Of a stretch of 64,000 nt of DNA, positions 1-8,217 are shown piece after piece. The number at the start of each line of letters is the position of its first letter. Position 1 is the first letter of the stretch. Below the pieces are notes generated by a model. That model ran no database searches. It saw nothing but the letters and a program-made list of their open reading frames with translations, and was not told the DNA's origin. The position numbers and the translations under genes were made by a program. Source of the DNA: an uncultured Chloracidobacterium sp. (GTDB lineage: Bacteria; Acidobacteriota; Blastocatellia; Pyrinomonadales; Pyrinomonadaceae); NCBI GenBank assembly GCA_937941715.1, contig CALDGX010000103.1:1-64000 (forward strand). The letters run 5' to 3'.

Positions 1-245
1 TGCCCGACCGCGTCGAGTTTGAAACGTCGTCGGACGGCGTCACCTTTAACAAAGCCGTCGAGATCATAACGGGCTTTCCGCAAACCGAAATGACCCCAAC
101 GGTCCGCGAATACCGCCAAAAGATCACGCCGACACGCGCCCGCTACGTACGCGTGCGTGCATTCAACATCGGCAAGATCCCGTCCTGGCACCCCGGAGCG
201 GGCGGCGATCCATGGATCTTTGTCGATGAGATAATTATCCAATAA
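1..245 (+). CDS. Beta-N-acetylhexosaminidase (GH20), C-terminal fragment
   Basis: Open from the left edge (first full codon at base 3) to TAA at 243-245, giving about 80 residues. The fragment contains RYVRVRAFN and, near its end, WHPGAGGDPWIFVDEI. This resembles the C-terminal F5/8-type (discoidin-like) beta-sandwich that follows the catalytic barrel in many bacterial GH20 hexosaminidases, which release terminal GlcNAc or GalNAc from glycoconjugates outside the cytoplasm. The catalytic domain lies outside the window, so activity cannot be judged. A discoidin-like domain on another glycosidase is the main alternative. Confidence 0.7.
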   Translation, partial: PDRVEFETSSDGVTFNKAVEIITGFPQTEMTPTVREYRQKITPTRARYVRVRAFNIGKIPSWHPGAGGDPWIFVDEIIIQ

Positions 246-247
246 TT

Positions 248-342
248 GCCGGGAACGCAGGCGCCCTCGCCTGCAAACGCCGGTTCCTCCGGCGTGACAT
301 GGATCAGCATTGTTCGAGTCGAATATTCACTGCGTTCCCAGC
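248..342. repeat. Nested palindromic (REP-like) element
   Basis: Outer arms gccgggaacgcag (248-260) and ctgcgttcccagc (330-342) are reverse complements at 12 of 13 positions. Two smaller hairpins sit inside: gcaggcg/cgcctgc (257-274) and cgccgg/ccggcg (278-294). The element starts three bases after the hexosaminidase stop and ends 18 bases before the 3' end of the convergent slipin gene. No coding frame is credible. It could act as a transcription stop or mRNA 3'-end stabiliser, or be a dispersed REP/MITE-type repeat; copy number cannot be seen from one window. Confidence 0.6.
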
Positions 343-360
343 GATGTGGTCCTAGAGTGT

Positions 361-1134
361 TTAGTCTCCGCTCTTCTCGCCTATTCTCGCAAGGCCGCGT
401 GCGGCCTGAGAAAACTCTGACGGGATCAGGACTATAGCGGTCGTATGATTTTCGACGCCGATCTCGGACAGCATCTGCATGCGGCGAAGTTCAAGTGCGA
501 TCGGGCTTTCCTCCATCTTTTTGGCTCCCTGGGTCAGCTTGATCGAGGCTTCGAGTTCGGCCTCGGCTTTGACGATGCGGGCGCGTTTTTCGCGGATGGC
601 CTCGGCTTCGCGTGCCATCGCACGCTGCATCGATTCGGGTATCTCGACGTCCTTCATCTCGACCATTTCGATCTTGATGCCCCACGGCTCGGTCGTCTGC
701 CCGACCATTGTTTGCAGGGTCTGGTTGATCTTTTCGCGATCTCTCAGGACCTCGTCAAGCGATGTCTGCCCGATGATGTTGCGGAGAGCGGTGACCGAAA
801 ACTGGTAGACGGCCTGGCCGTAGTTGGCGACCTCGAGGATCGATTTCGACGCGTCGACGATGCGAAACCACAGAACGGCATTGACCTTGATGGTCACGCT
901 GTCCTTGGTGATCGTTTCCTGTTGTTCGAGATTGACGGTCGTCGTGCGGATGTCGACTTTTTGCTGGCGGTCGATCAGAGGGATCAGGTAGTAGATGCCG
1001 GGCCCTTTGATGCCGATGTAGCGCCCAAGCCGAAACACGACTGCTCGCTGATACTCCTGAGCTATTCTGATGCCGGAGGCGATAACGATCAGAACAATGA
1101 AAATAAACGCGAAAATTGGCGGTAATAGCGGCAT
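361..1134 (-). CDS. Slipin / SPFH (band 7) membrane protein
   Basis: 257-residue stomatin/prohibitin homologue. It has one N-terminal membrane segment (about residues 5-25), then the SPFH domain beginning near EYQRAVVFRLGRY with the family-typical GPGIYYLIPLID, then a charged coiled-coil region (AREAEAIREKRARIVKAEAE). Slipins assemble as oligomers at the inner membrane and are thought to organise membrane domains or regulate membrane proteases. No nfeD-type protease partner is adjacent. I chose ATG at 1132-1134 because AGGGAG lies 8 bases upstream; an alternative start 17 codons earlier would overlap the predicted -35 box. Family assignment is firm, cellular role is not. Confidence 0.92.
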   Translation of the reverse strand: MPLLPPIFAFIFIVLIVIASGIRIAQEYQRAVVFRLGRYIGIKGPGIYYLIPLIDRQQKVDIRTTTVNLEQQETITKDSVTIKVNAVLWFRIVDASKSILEVANYGQAVYQFSVTALRNIIGQTSLDEVLRDREKINQTLQTMVGQTTEPWGIKIEMVEMKDVEIPESMQRAMAREAEAIREKRARIVKAEAELEASIKLTQGAKKMEESPIALELRRMQMLSEIGVENHTTAIVLIPSEFSQAARGLARIGEKSGD

Positions 1135-1157
1135 AATTAAACTCCCTGCATAATTCA

Positions 1158-1185
1158 ACTGTACGCCTGACCTGTGGCTTGTCAA
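1158..1185 (-). promoter_or_regulatory. Sigma-70-type promoter for the slipin gene
   Basis: On the minus strand, TTGACA (1180-1185), a 16-base spacer and TACAGT (1158-1163) lie upstream of the slipin ATG at 1134. The -35 box is perfect and the -10 matches 4 of 6. The predicted transcript start is near 1151, giving a leader of under 20 bases that includes the Shine-Dalgarno sequence. Confidence 0.5.
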
Positions 1186-1290
1186 TAGCCTATTTTGCTC
1201 GCTGAAACTAAAAAAGATGACCTTTTACAAAGCGGCGACGTCTAACACTACGGTTGATTAATACTTTATGGTCTATTGAGGTACGCATTT

Positions 1291-2562
1291 ATGGATCGAC
1301 GATATTTTCTAAAAACGAGCGGTATCGGATTAGCGAGCTTTGGCTTTATGGCCGCGGCTCCTGATTTCCTGCATCAGTTTGCCGCTGCACAGACAGCCGC
1401 AAAGGGTTACGGCAAAAAGAAAGTGCTGGTCACTATCTTTCAACGCGGGGCGGTTGACGGTCTTAATATGGTCGTTCCGTATGGTGACGATCAGTATTAT
1501 TCGCTGAGGCCGTCGATCGCGATCCCGGGTCCGAAAAGGGCGAATGGAGCGATCGATCTGGACGGGCGTTTCGGCCTGCACCCGAGCCTCAAACCGCTTG
1601 AGAAATTTTGGCAGTCCAAGCAGCTCGCGATAATTGACGCCGTCGGGTCGCCCGACAACACCCGCTCGCACTTTGACGCTCAGGACTATATGGAATCGGG
1701 CACGCCCGGCAACAAGGGAACCCGCGACGGCTGGCTCAACCGTGTGTTGCAGGCCAACGAGACAAAAGGCGGCTTGCCGTTTCGTGCCGTGTCATTTACC
1801 CAGCAGCTGCCGCGTTCGCTCTACGGCCGCTCACCGGCGGTCGCGATGACCAGCCTCGGTGATTTTTCGATCAAGGCCGGCATATATTCGCAAAATATGA
1901 AAGGCGGATTTGAGGGTATCTATGAGCAGAACGTCAAGGATACGCTCGGCGAGACCGGAAAGGAGACTTTTGAAGCGGTCAATTATCTGAAGCAGGCGAA
2001 CCCGGCCCAATTCCTGCCCGAAAACGGCGCCGTCTATCCAAACTCGGCACTCGGAAGGTCACTGCGTCAGATCGCTCAGTTGATCAAAGCCGGGGTCGGC
2101 CTCGAAGTCGCCTTTGCCGAAATGGGCGGTTGGGACACGCATTCAAACCAATCGTTCGGTCAAAATCCTTCACAGGGCCAGCTCGCCAATCTGCTGCGTG
2201 ATTTCGGCGAATCGATCGCTGCATTTGGTACCGACCTCGGCAAGCATCTGGATGACGTCGTGCTGCTGACGATGTCCGAATTTGGGCGAACGGCGCGCGA
2301 GAACGGCACCCGCGGCACCGACCACGGCCACGCCAACGCGATGTTCGTGCTCGGTAATGCGGTCAAGGGCGGCACGGTCTATGGCGACTTTAAGGGGCTG
2401 AAGACTGACAAGTTGTACGAGGGCCGTGACCTCGACGTCACGACCGATTTTCGCGACGTGTTTGCCGAGGCAGCGCACAAGCACCTTGGGGCAAAGGATC
2501 TGGCGAAGATATTTCCTAATTACACGGCGGCCAAAGAAAAATTCCGCGGGTATCTTGGTTGA
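1291..2562 (+). CDS. DUF1501 protein with Tat signal
   Basis: 423 residues. The N-terminus MDRRYFLKTSG followed by a hydrophobic stretch is a twin-arginine export signal, with likely cleavage after an Ala-rich segment (FAAAQ). The body matches DUF1501: the VTIFQRGAVDGLNMVVPY opening, DNTRSHFDAQDYMESGTPG, MGGWDTHSNQ and LTMSEFGRTARENGTRGTDHGHANAMFVLG. The family has an alkaline-phosphatase/sulfatase-like fold and is often paired with DUF1800 proteins; no DUF1800 gene is present here. The biochemical function of the family is not established. ATG 1291 is preferred over one 15 bases upstream because TGAGGT precedes it and the Tat motif then starts at residue 3. Confidence 0.9.
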   Translation: MDRRYFLKTSGIGLASFGFMAAAPDFLHQFAAAQTAAKGYGKKKVLVTIFQRGAVDGLNMVVPYGDDQYYSLRPSIAIPGPKRANGAIDLDGRFGLHPSLKPLEKFWQSKQLAIIDAVGSPDNTRSHFDAQDYMESGTPGNKGTRDGWLNRVLQANETKGGLPFRAVSFTQQLPRSLYGRSPAVAMTSLGDFSIKAGIYSQNMKGGFEGIYEQNVKDTLGETGKETFEAVNYLKQANPAQFLPENGAVYPNSALGRSLRQIAQLIKAGVGLEVAFAEMGGWDTHSNQSFGQNPSQGQLANLLRDFGESIAAFGTDLGKHLDDVVLLTMSEFGRTARENGTRGTDHGHANAMFVLGNAVKGGTVYGDFKGLKTDKLYEGRDLDVTTDFRDVFAEAAHKHLGAKDLAKIFPNYTAAKEKFRGYLG

Positions 2563-2597
2563 TACCGGCGGAATTTATTCGTTTACAATGGACCTCG

Positions 2598-2957
2598 TCA
2601 GTCGTTGCTGTCACTGTCATTACTGTTCATCGCATCGTTAATGACCGAACTCGACTGAACGGCAGGAATACCGCCGCGTTGCTGAACGACGTGGGCGAGT
2701 TCATGCCCGATCAGTTCGCGTCCGGAATTTGAGTGGGGATCAAACGCGCCCGGAGCAAAGTGGATGTCATTGCCGTCAACAAAACTCCGTGCATTTTGCA
2801 GGGTCGGCGCGTGGCTCTGAAATATCCTTACGTTTGAGAGGTCCGCTCCGAACGCCTTTTCCATCTCATGACGCATCGGCTTTGGCAGCCGTGTCTCGAC
2901 CGCATTTTTGACCAACTGTTTCGGCGTGTTGATAAGATCGAAGTTGTTATTCGGCAT
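2598..2957 (-). CDS. Stand-alone DUF4157 (HExxH) protein
   Basis: 119 residues. Residues 28-93 match DUF4157: MRHEMEKAFGADLSNVRIF, NDIHFAPGAFDP and RELIGHELAHVVQQRGG, with the putative zinc-binding HELAH at 85-89. The domain is usually found at the N-terminus of long polymorphic-toxin or injection-system cargo proteins; here it ends about 26 residues later in a Ser/Asn/Asp-rich tail (NSNDSDSND). No signal peptide is visible. AAGGAG lies upstream of the ATG. No contractile injection or toxin gene is nearby. It may be a reduced metalloprotease or an orphaned cargo-targeting domain; activity is unproven. Confidence 0.8.
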   Translation of the reverse strand: MPNNNFDLINTPKQLVKNAVETRLPKPMRHEMEKAFGADLSNVRIFQSHAPTLQNARSFVDGNDIHFAPGAFDPHSNSGRELIGHELAHVVQQRGGIPAVQSSSVINDAMNSNDSDSND

Positions 2958-2984
2958 TTTGGTTCTCCTTAGGTGTGTTTTGAT

Positions 2985-3015
2985 ACAACCGTGATATCAC
3001 AGTTCTTTCGGTTGT
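2985..3015. promoter_or_regulatory. Palindromic site upstream of the DUF4157 gene
   Basis: acaaccg (2985-2991) and cggttgt (3009-3015) are 7-base inverted arms, and the perfect palindrome gtgatatcac (2991-3000) begins inside the left one. The site lies 28-58 bases upstream of the DUF4157 start codon, where an operator could overlap its promoter. No factor can be named. Confidence 0.3.
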
Positions 3016-3077
3016 TTCAAGAAAAATCTTGTGCGCGATCGAATTCGGCCTATCTGTTTGCTCACTCAGGACGCAAA

Positions 3078-3110
3078 AATGGCGGGAACATTTTTACATG
3101 CCCCGCCATT
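3078..3110 (-). terminator. Rho-independent terminator of the DUF3828-like gene
   Basis: aatggcggg (3078-3086) pairs with cccgccatt (3102-3110), a 9-base stem with a 15-base loop. Read on the minus strand the stem is followed by TTTTTG. It lies 18 bases past the stop codon of the minus-strand gene ending at 3128 and separates it from the DUF4157 gene. Confidence 0.75.
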
Positions 3111-3127
3111 TGACCATCGCAAATGAT

Positions 3128-3886
3128 CTACCTGACCTTTTTTACCGTGGTCTCTTTGCCTGTTTCGTCAACGTACTTGTTGATCGTGCCGTCAGCGGCC
3201 TGAACGAACTTACCGCGTCGCCCCTTTTCGGTGTTGTTGAATGTGCCAAAGGTCAACGTTTCCGTGTCGATGATCTGGACGTTTTCCTGATCGTCGCATT
3301 TGACCCGTGCCCAATAGCCGCTCAGGTTCGACGTGACATTGCATTTCACCGCCCCGACCAGATAGTCGCCCTCGAACGCGGCCGGTTCGACCGGGTTACC
3401 GTCATCATTGACCGACGAGCTCAGGATCGATTCCAGATCCTCGGCATCGCTGTAAATGATCGAATCGATCTTATAGATCTTCGACGACGTGTTCGCCGTC
3501 GAAAGACTAAATCTGATCTCTTCGTCTTTGCCCATGTTCTTGAACCTCACCTTTACAACGCCATTCTCATCGGCCTTGGCAATAGTGAAATTCGTTATTT
3601 CAACATCCTGAGCGTAATAGAGCGGATCAAAATCGAGAGCACCGACCTCGCCCTTTTTTGTCTCGACCGCGTCCTTCCAGATCAGGTCGGCAAGATCACC
3701 GACGAAGTACTTGTCGACCAATGCACGGCTTTTCTTCTGAAAGAACGGGCCTCGGTTCGCCTTTTGCGCCGCGTAAAGATCCTTGACGACCGTTTCCGGT
3801 GCCATAGGTTTGGTTTTGGTTTGGCCGTAGCCAACCGCCGTGACCGCGAAAATGATCGCAGCCAAAATAACGAATTTAAGTTTCAT
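3128..3886 (-). CDS. Secreted DUF3828-like protein
   Basis: 252 residues. A signal peptide is clear (MKLKFVILAAIIFAVTAVGYG, cleavage near GYG-QT). Residues 32-130 (VVKDLYAAQKANRGPFFQKKSRALVDKYFVGDLADLIWKD and following) resemble DUF3828, a small NTF2-like domain of exported proteins with no known reaction. The C-terminal 120 residues look like a second beta-rich domain with two cysteines (C179 and C195 approximately). It is monocistronic, with a terminator just downstream. The start is the first ATG of the signal peptide; the ribosome site is weak. Export is well supported, the family call less so. Confidence 0.7.
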   Translation of the reverse strand: MKLKFVILAAIIFAVTAVGYGQTKTKPMAPETVVKDLYAAQKANRGPFFQKKSRALVDKYFVGDLADLIWKDAVETKKGEVGALDFDPLYYAQDVEITNFTIAKADENGVVKVRFKNMGKDEEIRFSLSTANTSSKIYKIDSIIYSDAEDLESILSSSVNDDGNPVEPAAFEGDYLVGAVKCNVTSNLSGYWARVKCDDQENVQIIDTETLTFGTFNNTEKGRRGKFVQAADGTINKYVDETGKETTVKKVR

Positions 3887-3949
3887 AAATGGTTCTCAGT
3901 GAATGAGTAAGAAATACTGCAAGGGCAACTGATGCCGGATGCAGCAATA

Positions 3950-3975
3950 CCGCTGTCTACGAAATAAGACAGCGG
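3950..3975. terminator. Hairpin after argG
   Basis: ccgctgtct (3950-3958) pairs with agacagcgg (3967-3975), a perfect 9-base stem with an 8-base loop, 29 bases past the argG stop on the minus strand. There is no T-tract on either side, so it may be a weak terminator or an mRNA end stabiliser. Confidence 0.45.
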
Positions 3976-4003
3976 TGACGAAAGGCAGTGTGGACGATCC
4001 GGA

Positions 4004-5203
4004 TCATTCCATATTCCGCAGCCGCAGCCTCAACGCCTGGAGTTTGATAAACCCTTCAGCGTCGTGCTGGTCGTAGGCGCCGGCGTCGTCTTCGAACGTG
4101 ACCACGCGTTCCTTGTAGAGCGAGTTTGGTGATTTGCGGCCGTTTACGATGACGTTGCCCTTGTAGAGTTTGAGGCGGATCTCGCCGTTTACGACATCCT
4201 GGGTCTGGTTGACCATCGATTTGAGGATCTCGAATTCCGGTGCGAACCAAAAGCCGTAATAGACCGACTCGGCGAATTTGGTACCCAGACTGTCGCGTAA
4301 GCGCGTGACCTCGCGGTCCATGGTGATCGACTCGAGAGCACGGTGAGCGGTTTGGAGAATGGTGACGCCGGGCGTTTCGTACACGCCGCGTGATTTCATG
4401 CCGACAAAACGGTTCTCGACCAGATCCACGCGACCGATGCCGTGCTCGCCGCCGAGGAAATTGAGCTTGGTCAGCAGGTCGACGGCTCCGTATTTGACGC
4501 CGTCGATGGCGACCGGCTCGCCTTTTTCAAACGTGATCGTGATCTCCTGCGCCGTGTCCGACGCCTTTTCGGGCGACTTTGAGAGCAGAAAGATGTCGTC
4601 CGGCGGCGCTGCCCACGGGTCTTCGAGAATGCCGCCTTCGTACGAGATGTGCATCAGGTTGCGGTCCATCGAGTACGGCTTGGCGGCCGTGGCGGTGACC
4701 GGTATGCCGTGTTTGGTGCAATACGCGATCAGGTCCGCGCGCCCCTTGAATTCCCACGAGCGCCACGGTGCAACGACCTTGATGTCCGGCTTGAGCGAGT
4801 AGTACGTAAGTTCGAATCGGACCTGGTCGTTGCCCTTGCCGGTCGCACCGTGGGCGACGGCGTCGGCGCCTTCGATCTGGGCGATCTCGATCTGGCGTTT
4901 GGCGATGACCGGGCGGGCAAGGCTGGTGCCGAGCAGGTAAACGCCCTCGTACAAGGCATTTGCCTTAACCGCCATCCAGACAAAATCCTTGACGAACTCC
5001 TCGCGCAGGTCCTCGACATACAGTTTCGACGCACCCGTCGCGAGGGCTTTTTCGTTGAGTCCGCTTAATTCCTCGCCCTGGCCGACGTCGGCACAATAAC
5101 AGACCACCTCGCAGTCATAAGTTTCTTTCAGCCACAAAAGCATTGCCGAAGTGTCTAGGCCACCTGAGTATGCGAGAACTACCTTGTTGATCTTTTTGGT
5201 CAT
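4004..5203 (-). CDS. argG: Argininosuccinate synthase
   Basis: 399 residues, the usual length. It ligates citrulline and aspartate using ATP to form argininosuccinate, the penultimate step of arginine synthesis, in the cytosol. The N-terminal ATP-pyrophosphatase loop AYSGGLDTS is at residues 11-19; GKGNDQVRFE and the C-terminal tetramerisation region are intact. It is divergent from argH with 78 bases between the start codons, so the last two arginine steps are encoded back to back and probably share a control region. The ATG at 5201-5203 lacks a strong Shine-Dalgarno sequence. Confidence 0.97.
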   Translation of the reverse strand: MTKKINKVVLAYSGGLDTSAMLLWLKETYDCEVVCYCADVGQGEELSGLNEKALATGASKLYVEDLREEFVKDFVWMAVKANALYEGVYLLGTSLARPVIAKRQIEIAQIEGADAVAHGATGKGNDQVRFELTYYSLKPDIKVVAPWRSWEFKGRADLIAYCTKHGIPVTATAAKPYSMDRNLMHISYEGGILEDPWAAPPDDIFLLSKSPEKASDTAQEITITFEKGEPVAIDGVKYGAVDLLTKLNFLGGEHGIGRVDLVENRFVGMKSRGVYETPGVTILQTAHRALESITMDREVTRLRDSLGTKFAESVYYGFWFAPEFEILKSMVNQTQDVVNGEIRLKLYKGNVIVNGRKSPNSLYKERVVTFEDDAGAYDQHDAEGFIKLQALRLRLRNME

Positions 5204-5254
5204 TGTTTTTAGTCGCCAGCAACGGTGTCACTACCGCTCACGGTTATGACAAGC

Positions 5255-5266
5255 TACAATTATACT
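5255..5266. promoter_or_regulatory. Divergent promoter core between argG and argH
   Basis: The 78-base gap holds the AT-rich core tacaattata (5255-5264), a perfect TATAAT on the minus strand (5259-5264), and overlapping -10-like boxes on the plus strand (TACAAT 5255-5260, TATACT 5261-5266). Matching -35 boxes are poor in both directions. A shared divergent promoter is likely from position, but the exact boxes are uncertain. Confidence 0.35.
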
Positions 5267-5281
5267 CGCGCAGGAGTACTA

Positions 5282-6670
5282 ATGACCAAATCAGGCCAAC
5301 TTTGGGGCGGCCGGTTTACCGAAAAGCCGGACGAGACATTTGCCGAGTTCAACGATTCGTTTCGTTTCGACCGCCGGCTGTTTGCCGCCGACGTGAGAGC
5401 AAGTATCGCTCACGCGAACGGCCTTGCGCGTGCCGGTGTCCTAACGGCAGACGAGGCGGCGGCCATTACCGGCGGACTCGTCGAAATGCTCGTGGCCGCC
5501 GATTCAGGTGCGGCGATCTTCGACGGCTCGGAGGCCGAGGACGTGCATTCATTCATCGAGGGCACACTTATCGCGGCGATCGGCGATGCGGGACGTAAGC
5601 TCCACACGGGCCGCAGCCGTAATGACCAGGTCGCGACTGCACTCCGCCTGTGGCTGAGGGACGAGATCGACAGGATCGATGACCTCATATGTCATCTTCA
5701 GTCAGCAATGGTGAGCCTTGCCGAGCGTCATGCCTCGGCTGTTCTGCCGGGCTACACACACCTTCAACGGGCCCAGCCTGTGATGTTCGCACATTGGTGT
5801 CTGGCATATTTCGAAATGCTTAAGCGAGACCGCGACAGGCTTGCTGATGCCCGAAAGCGGGTCAATATCCTCCCGCTCGGTTCGGGAGCTCTGGCCGGTA
5901 CCGGCTTTCCCGTCGATCGAGCGGCTGTCGCCGGTGAATTGGGTTTTGACGGTGTTTCGGCGAACAGCCTCGACGGCGTGTCAGATCGGGATTTTGCGGT
6001 CGAGTTCAGCTCGGCGTGTTCGCTGATCATGGTCCATCTTTCGCGATTGGCCGAGGATCTGATCATCTATTGCTCGAACGAATTCGGCTTTGTCAGCCTC
6101 AGCGATGCCGTATCGAGCGGGTCGAGCCTGATGCCGCAGAAAAAGAATCCGGATGCGCTCGAACTGCTTCGCGGCAAGGCGGGCCGCGTTTTCGGGCATC
6201 AGACGGCGTTGCTCGCTATGATCAAAGGCTTGCCGCTTGCCTATAATAAGGATATGCAGGAGGACAAGGAGGCGGTTTTTGACACGGCCGACACGGTCAA
6301 CATATCGCTCAGGGCCGCGGCGATCGTCCTCGATAATACGACCGTAAACGAAGAGCGGACCCGCGAAGCTGCGACAGCGGGCTATCTCAATGCGACTGAA
6401 CTCGCCGACTATCTTGTCAAAAAGGGAGTCCCGTTTCGAACTGCACACGAAACTGTCGGACGGGCGGTGCTTTACGCGATCAGCCGCGGCCGAGAACTGC
6501 ACGAACTTGATCCGGGTGAACTGCGTGAGTTTTCCGATGAGATCGGCGACGATGTGAGCGATGCACTTGACCTCGGGGCCGCCCTTTCGGCGAAAGGCAC
6601 TATCGGCGGAACCGCGCCCGACCGCGTAGCCGAAGCCCTGAGAGCGGCACGCCGATATCTGGAACAATGA
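5282..6670 (+). CDS. argH: Argininosuccinate lyase
   Basis: 462 residues. It splits argininosuccinate into arginine and fumarate, the final step of arginine synthesis. The fumarase/aspartase-superfamily signature GSSLMPQKKNPD is at residues 280-291, and HTGRSRNDQVAT and GYTHLQRAQP are intact. ATG 5282 is chosen because AGGAG lies 5-9 bases upstream and the family begins at the KSGQLWGGRF segment; an upstream in-frame start would add 19 unrelated residues. It overlaps the next gene by four bases (ATGA), so the two are probably translationally coupled. Confidence 0.97.
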   Translation: MTKSGQLWGGRFTEKPDETFAEFNDSFRFDRRLFAADVRASIAHANGLARAGVLTADEAAAITGGLVEMLVAADSGAAIFDGSEAEDVHSFIEGTLIAAIGDAGRKLHTGRSRNDQVATALRLWLRDEIDRIDDLICHLQSAMVSLAERHASAVLPGYTHLQRAQPVMFAHWCLAYFEMLKRDRDRLADARKRVNILPLGSGALAGTGFPVDRAAVAGELGFDGVSANSLDGVSDRDFAVEFSSACSLIMVHLSRLAEDLIIYCSNEFGFVSLSDAVSSGSSLMPQKKNPDALELLRGKAGRVFGHQTALLAMIKGLPLAYNKDMQEDKEAVFDTADTVNISLRAAAIVLDNTTVNEERTREAATAGYLNATELADYLVKKGVPFRTAHETVGRAVLYAISRGRELHELDPGELREFSDEIGDDVSDALDLGAALSAKGTIGGTAPDRVAEALRAARRYLEQ

Positions 6671-7092
6671 TCGACCGAACCAAACTGATCGAAGAGACCG
6701 GCAATAACGAGTTGATGCAGTTTCTAGGCGTCAAGATCGAGGTCGCCTCCGCGGACCGTGTCGTTCTGACGATGGAGGTCACGCCAAAGGTTCACCAGTA
6801 CGTCGGCATTATGAACGGCGGCGTTTCTCTTTATCTATGTGAAACAGCCGCGTCGATCGGCGTTGTCGCGGGAGCCGATCTCGAAAAGGTGACGCCGGTA
6901 GGTATCGAGATCAACGCCAATCATTTGCGTGCGGTCAGCCGCGGCGTAATAACTGTCGAGGCAAAACCGCTGCATACCGGGCGCACCATGAGCGTCTGGA
7001 AGATCGACATAACAAATGATCGCGGAAAGCTGATCTGCACTTCTCGCCTGACTATGCTCATCCAGCAGCGGGCTGCGTATCGGCCCGAATAG
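6667..7092 (+). CDS. PaaI/YdiI-type hotdog thioesterase
   Basis: 141 residues, a single hotdog domain. The core KVHQYVGIMNGGVSLYLCETAAS aligns with the active-site helix of YdiI/PaaI thioesterases (E. coli YdiI reads LLHGGASVVLAES), which hydrolyse acyl-CoA thioesters. The glutamine and helix glutamate are kept, but the usual His of HGG is Asn here (MNGG). The start ATG overlaps the argH stop by four bases. No substrate is suggested by the arginine context; coupling may be incidental. A menaquinone-pathway (MenI-like) or phenylacetate role is possible but unsupported. Confidence 0.8.
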   Translation: MIDRTKLIEETGNNELMQFLGVKIEVASADRVVLTMEVTPKVHQYVGIMNGGVSLYLCETAASIGVVAGADLEKVTPVGIEINANHLRAVSRGVITVEAKPLHTGRTMSVWKIDITNDRGKLICTSRLTMLIQQRAAYRPE

Positions 7093-7140
7093 GCCGCGCA
7101 TTAGCTCGTATTTGCGCCTTTCTAGGTCTAAACTCTCAAT

Positions 7141-8142
7141 GTGCACAGTTTTGTTCGACATTTCATAACCGAATGGAGGCGTCTCAAGCTCCCGATGGCG
7201 GGCGGCACGGTGGTCGCGGCGGTCTCCGGCGGAGCCGATTCGGTGAGCATGCTGCTCGCTCTCGATGACCTGATCAAGCTGGGTAAACTGAAGATCCGCC
7301 TCGTAGCGGCGCATTTCAATCATGGGCTTCGCGACGGCGAGAGCGACGCCGATCAGGAATTTGTTCGCCAATTGGCCATAAAACGCGGGATTGAACTCGC
7401 GATCGGGAGAGGGGTCATACCGTCTGAGGGCAATCTCGAGCAGAATGCACGCCATCACCGCTATGCGTTTCTCGCCGAGGTCGCGGGCGATCTGCATGCT
7501 TTTGCCGTGCTGACCGGCCATACGGTAAATGACCAGGCCGAGACATTTTTGATGAACTTGATCCGCGGTTCAGGCCCTGATGGGCTGGCCGCGATGCCGG
7601 TGGCACGGCCGCTGAACAGAGGCGCCGAGGACAGCGACGCGGCGGTGAGCCTTGTCCGGCCGCTATTGACGTGGGCGATTCGAAAGCAGACCGAGGGGTT
7701 TTGCCGTGACAGCGGCGTTGAGCCGCGTTACGACACGATGAACGAGGATACGGCGTTCAAACGCGTTCGTATCAGAAAGGTGCTTCTGCCTCTGCTCGAG
7801 GAAATGAATCCGAATATCATCTCTTCTCTGGCGGCAACCGCTGGCCTGATGGCACACGTTTCGGCACCGGCAAAGTCGGTCGAACCAACGGCACCGTCGA
7901 AGCCGAGCCTCGAGATCAGATCGCTCAGAAAGTTGACCGAACCAGAGATATTCGCCCATGTCCGCGGCTGGCTTGGTGAAATGCGCGGAACGACCCGTCA
8001 ATTGCAACTGAAACATATCGAGGCGGTAGTTCGTTTGGCGTTTAGTACCAAGAGCGGCAAGACGGCCGAGCTGCCCGGCGGAGGGCGTGTCCGAAGGTCA
8101 GGCGGCAAGCTGACGTTTGAAAAGAATAAGGTTGAAAATTGA
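7141..8142 (+). CDS. tilS: tRNA(Ile)-lysidine synthetase
   Basis: 333 residues. It modifies C34 of the AUA-reading tRNA-Ile to lysidine using ATP and lysine, which is essential for correct AUA decoding. The P-loop SGGADS is at residues 29-34, followed by HFNHGLRDGESDADQEF and the GHTVNDQAETFLMNLIRGSG segment typical of TilS/TtcA ATPases. It starts at GTG 7141; the overlapping ATG at 7139 is in another frame and closes after nine codons. The C-terminal domain is short, as in the shorter TilS forms. It precedes ftsH, as in many bacteria. Confidence 0.93.
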   Translation: MHSFVRHFITEWRRLKLPMAGGTVVAAVSGGADSVSMLLALDDLIKLGKLKIRLVAAHFNHGLRDGESDADQEFVRQLAIKRGIELAIGRGVIPSEGNLEQNARHHRYAFLAEVAGDLHAFAVLTGHTVNDQAETFLMNLIRGSGPDGLAAMPVARPLNRGAEDSDAAVSLVRPLLTWAIRKQTEGFCRDSGVEPRYDTMNEDTAFKRVRIRKVLLPLLEEMNPNIISSLAATAGLMAHVSAPAKSVEPTAPSKPSLEIRSLRKLTEPEIFAHVRGWLGEMRGTTRQLQLKHIEAVVRLAFSTKSGKTAELPGGGRVRRSGGKLTFEKNKVEN

Positions 8143-8217
8143 TGCTCAGCCAACTAGAATCAAAGGTTGGCATTTGATTTAGTGAGGCATGTGTAATTTG
8201 AACAACGCTTACACGCC

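Noticed and set aside
445..1125. Long plus-strand open frame opposite the slipin gene
   Set aside because: Shadow of the slipin gene: composition is Leu/Asp/Gly/Phe-rich with no family features, and the minus-strand frame has clear SPFH motifs.
3029..3910. 293-residue plus-strand open frame opposite the DUF3828-like gene
   Set aside because: Antisense shadow; the minus-strand protein has a signal peptide and terminator, while this frame is rich in Arg/Asp/Leu without structure.
8160..8200. Sigma-54 promoter upstream of ftsH (ttggcatttgatttag)
   Set aside because: Spacing and the -12 element do not fit TGGCAC-N5-TTGC, so I did not annotate it.
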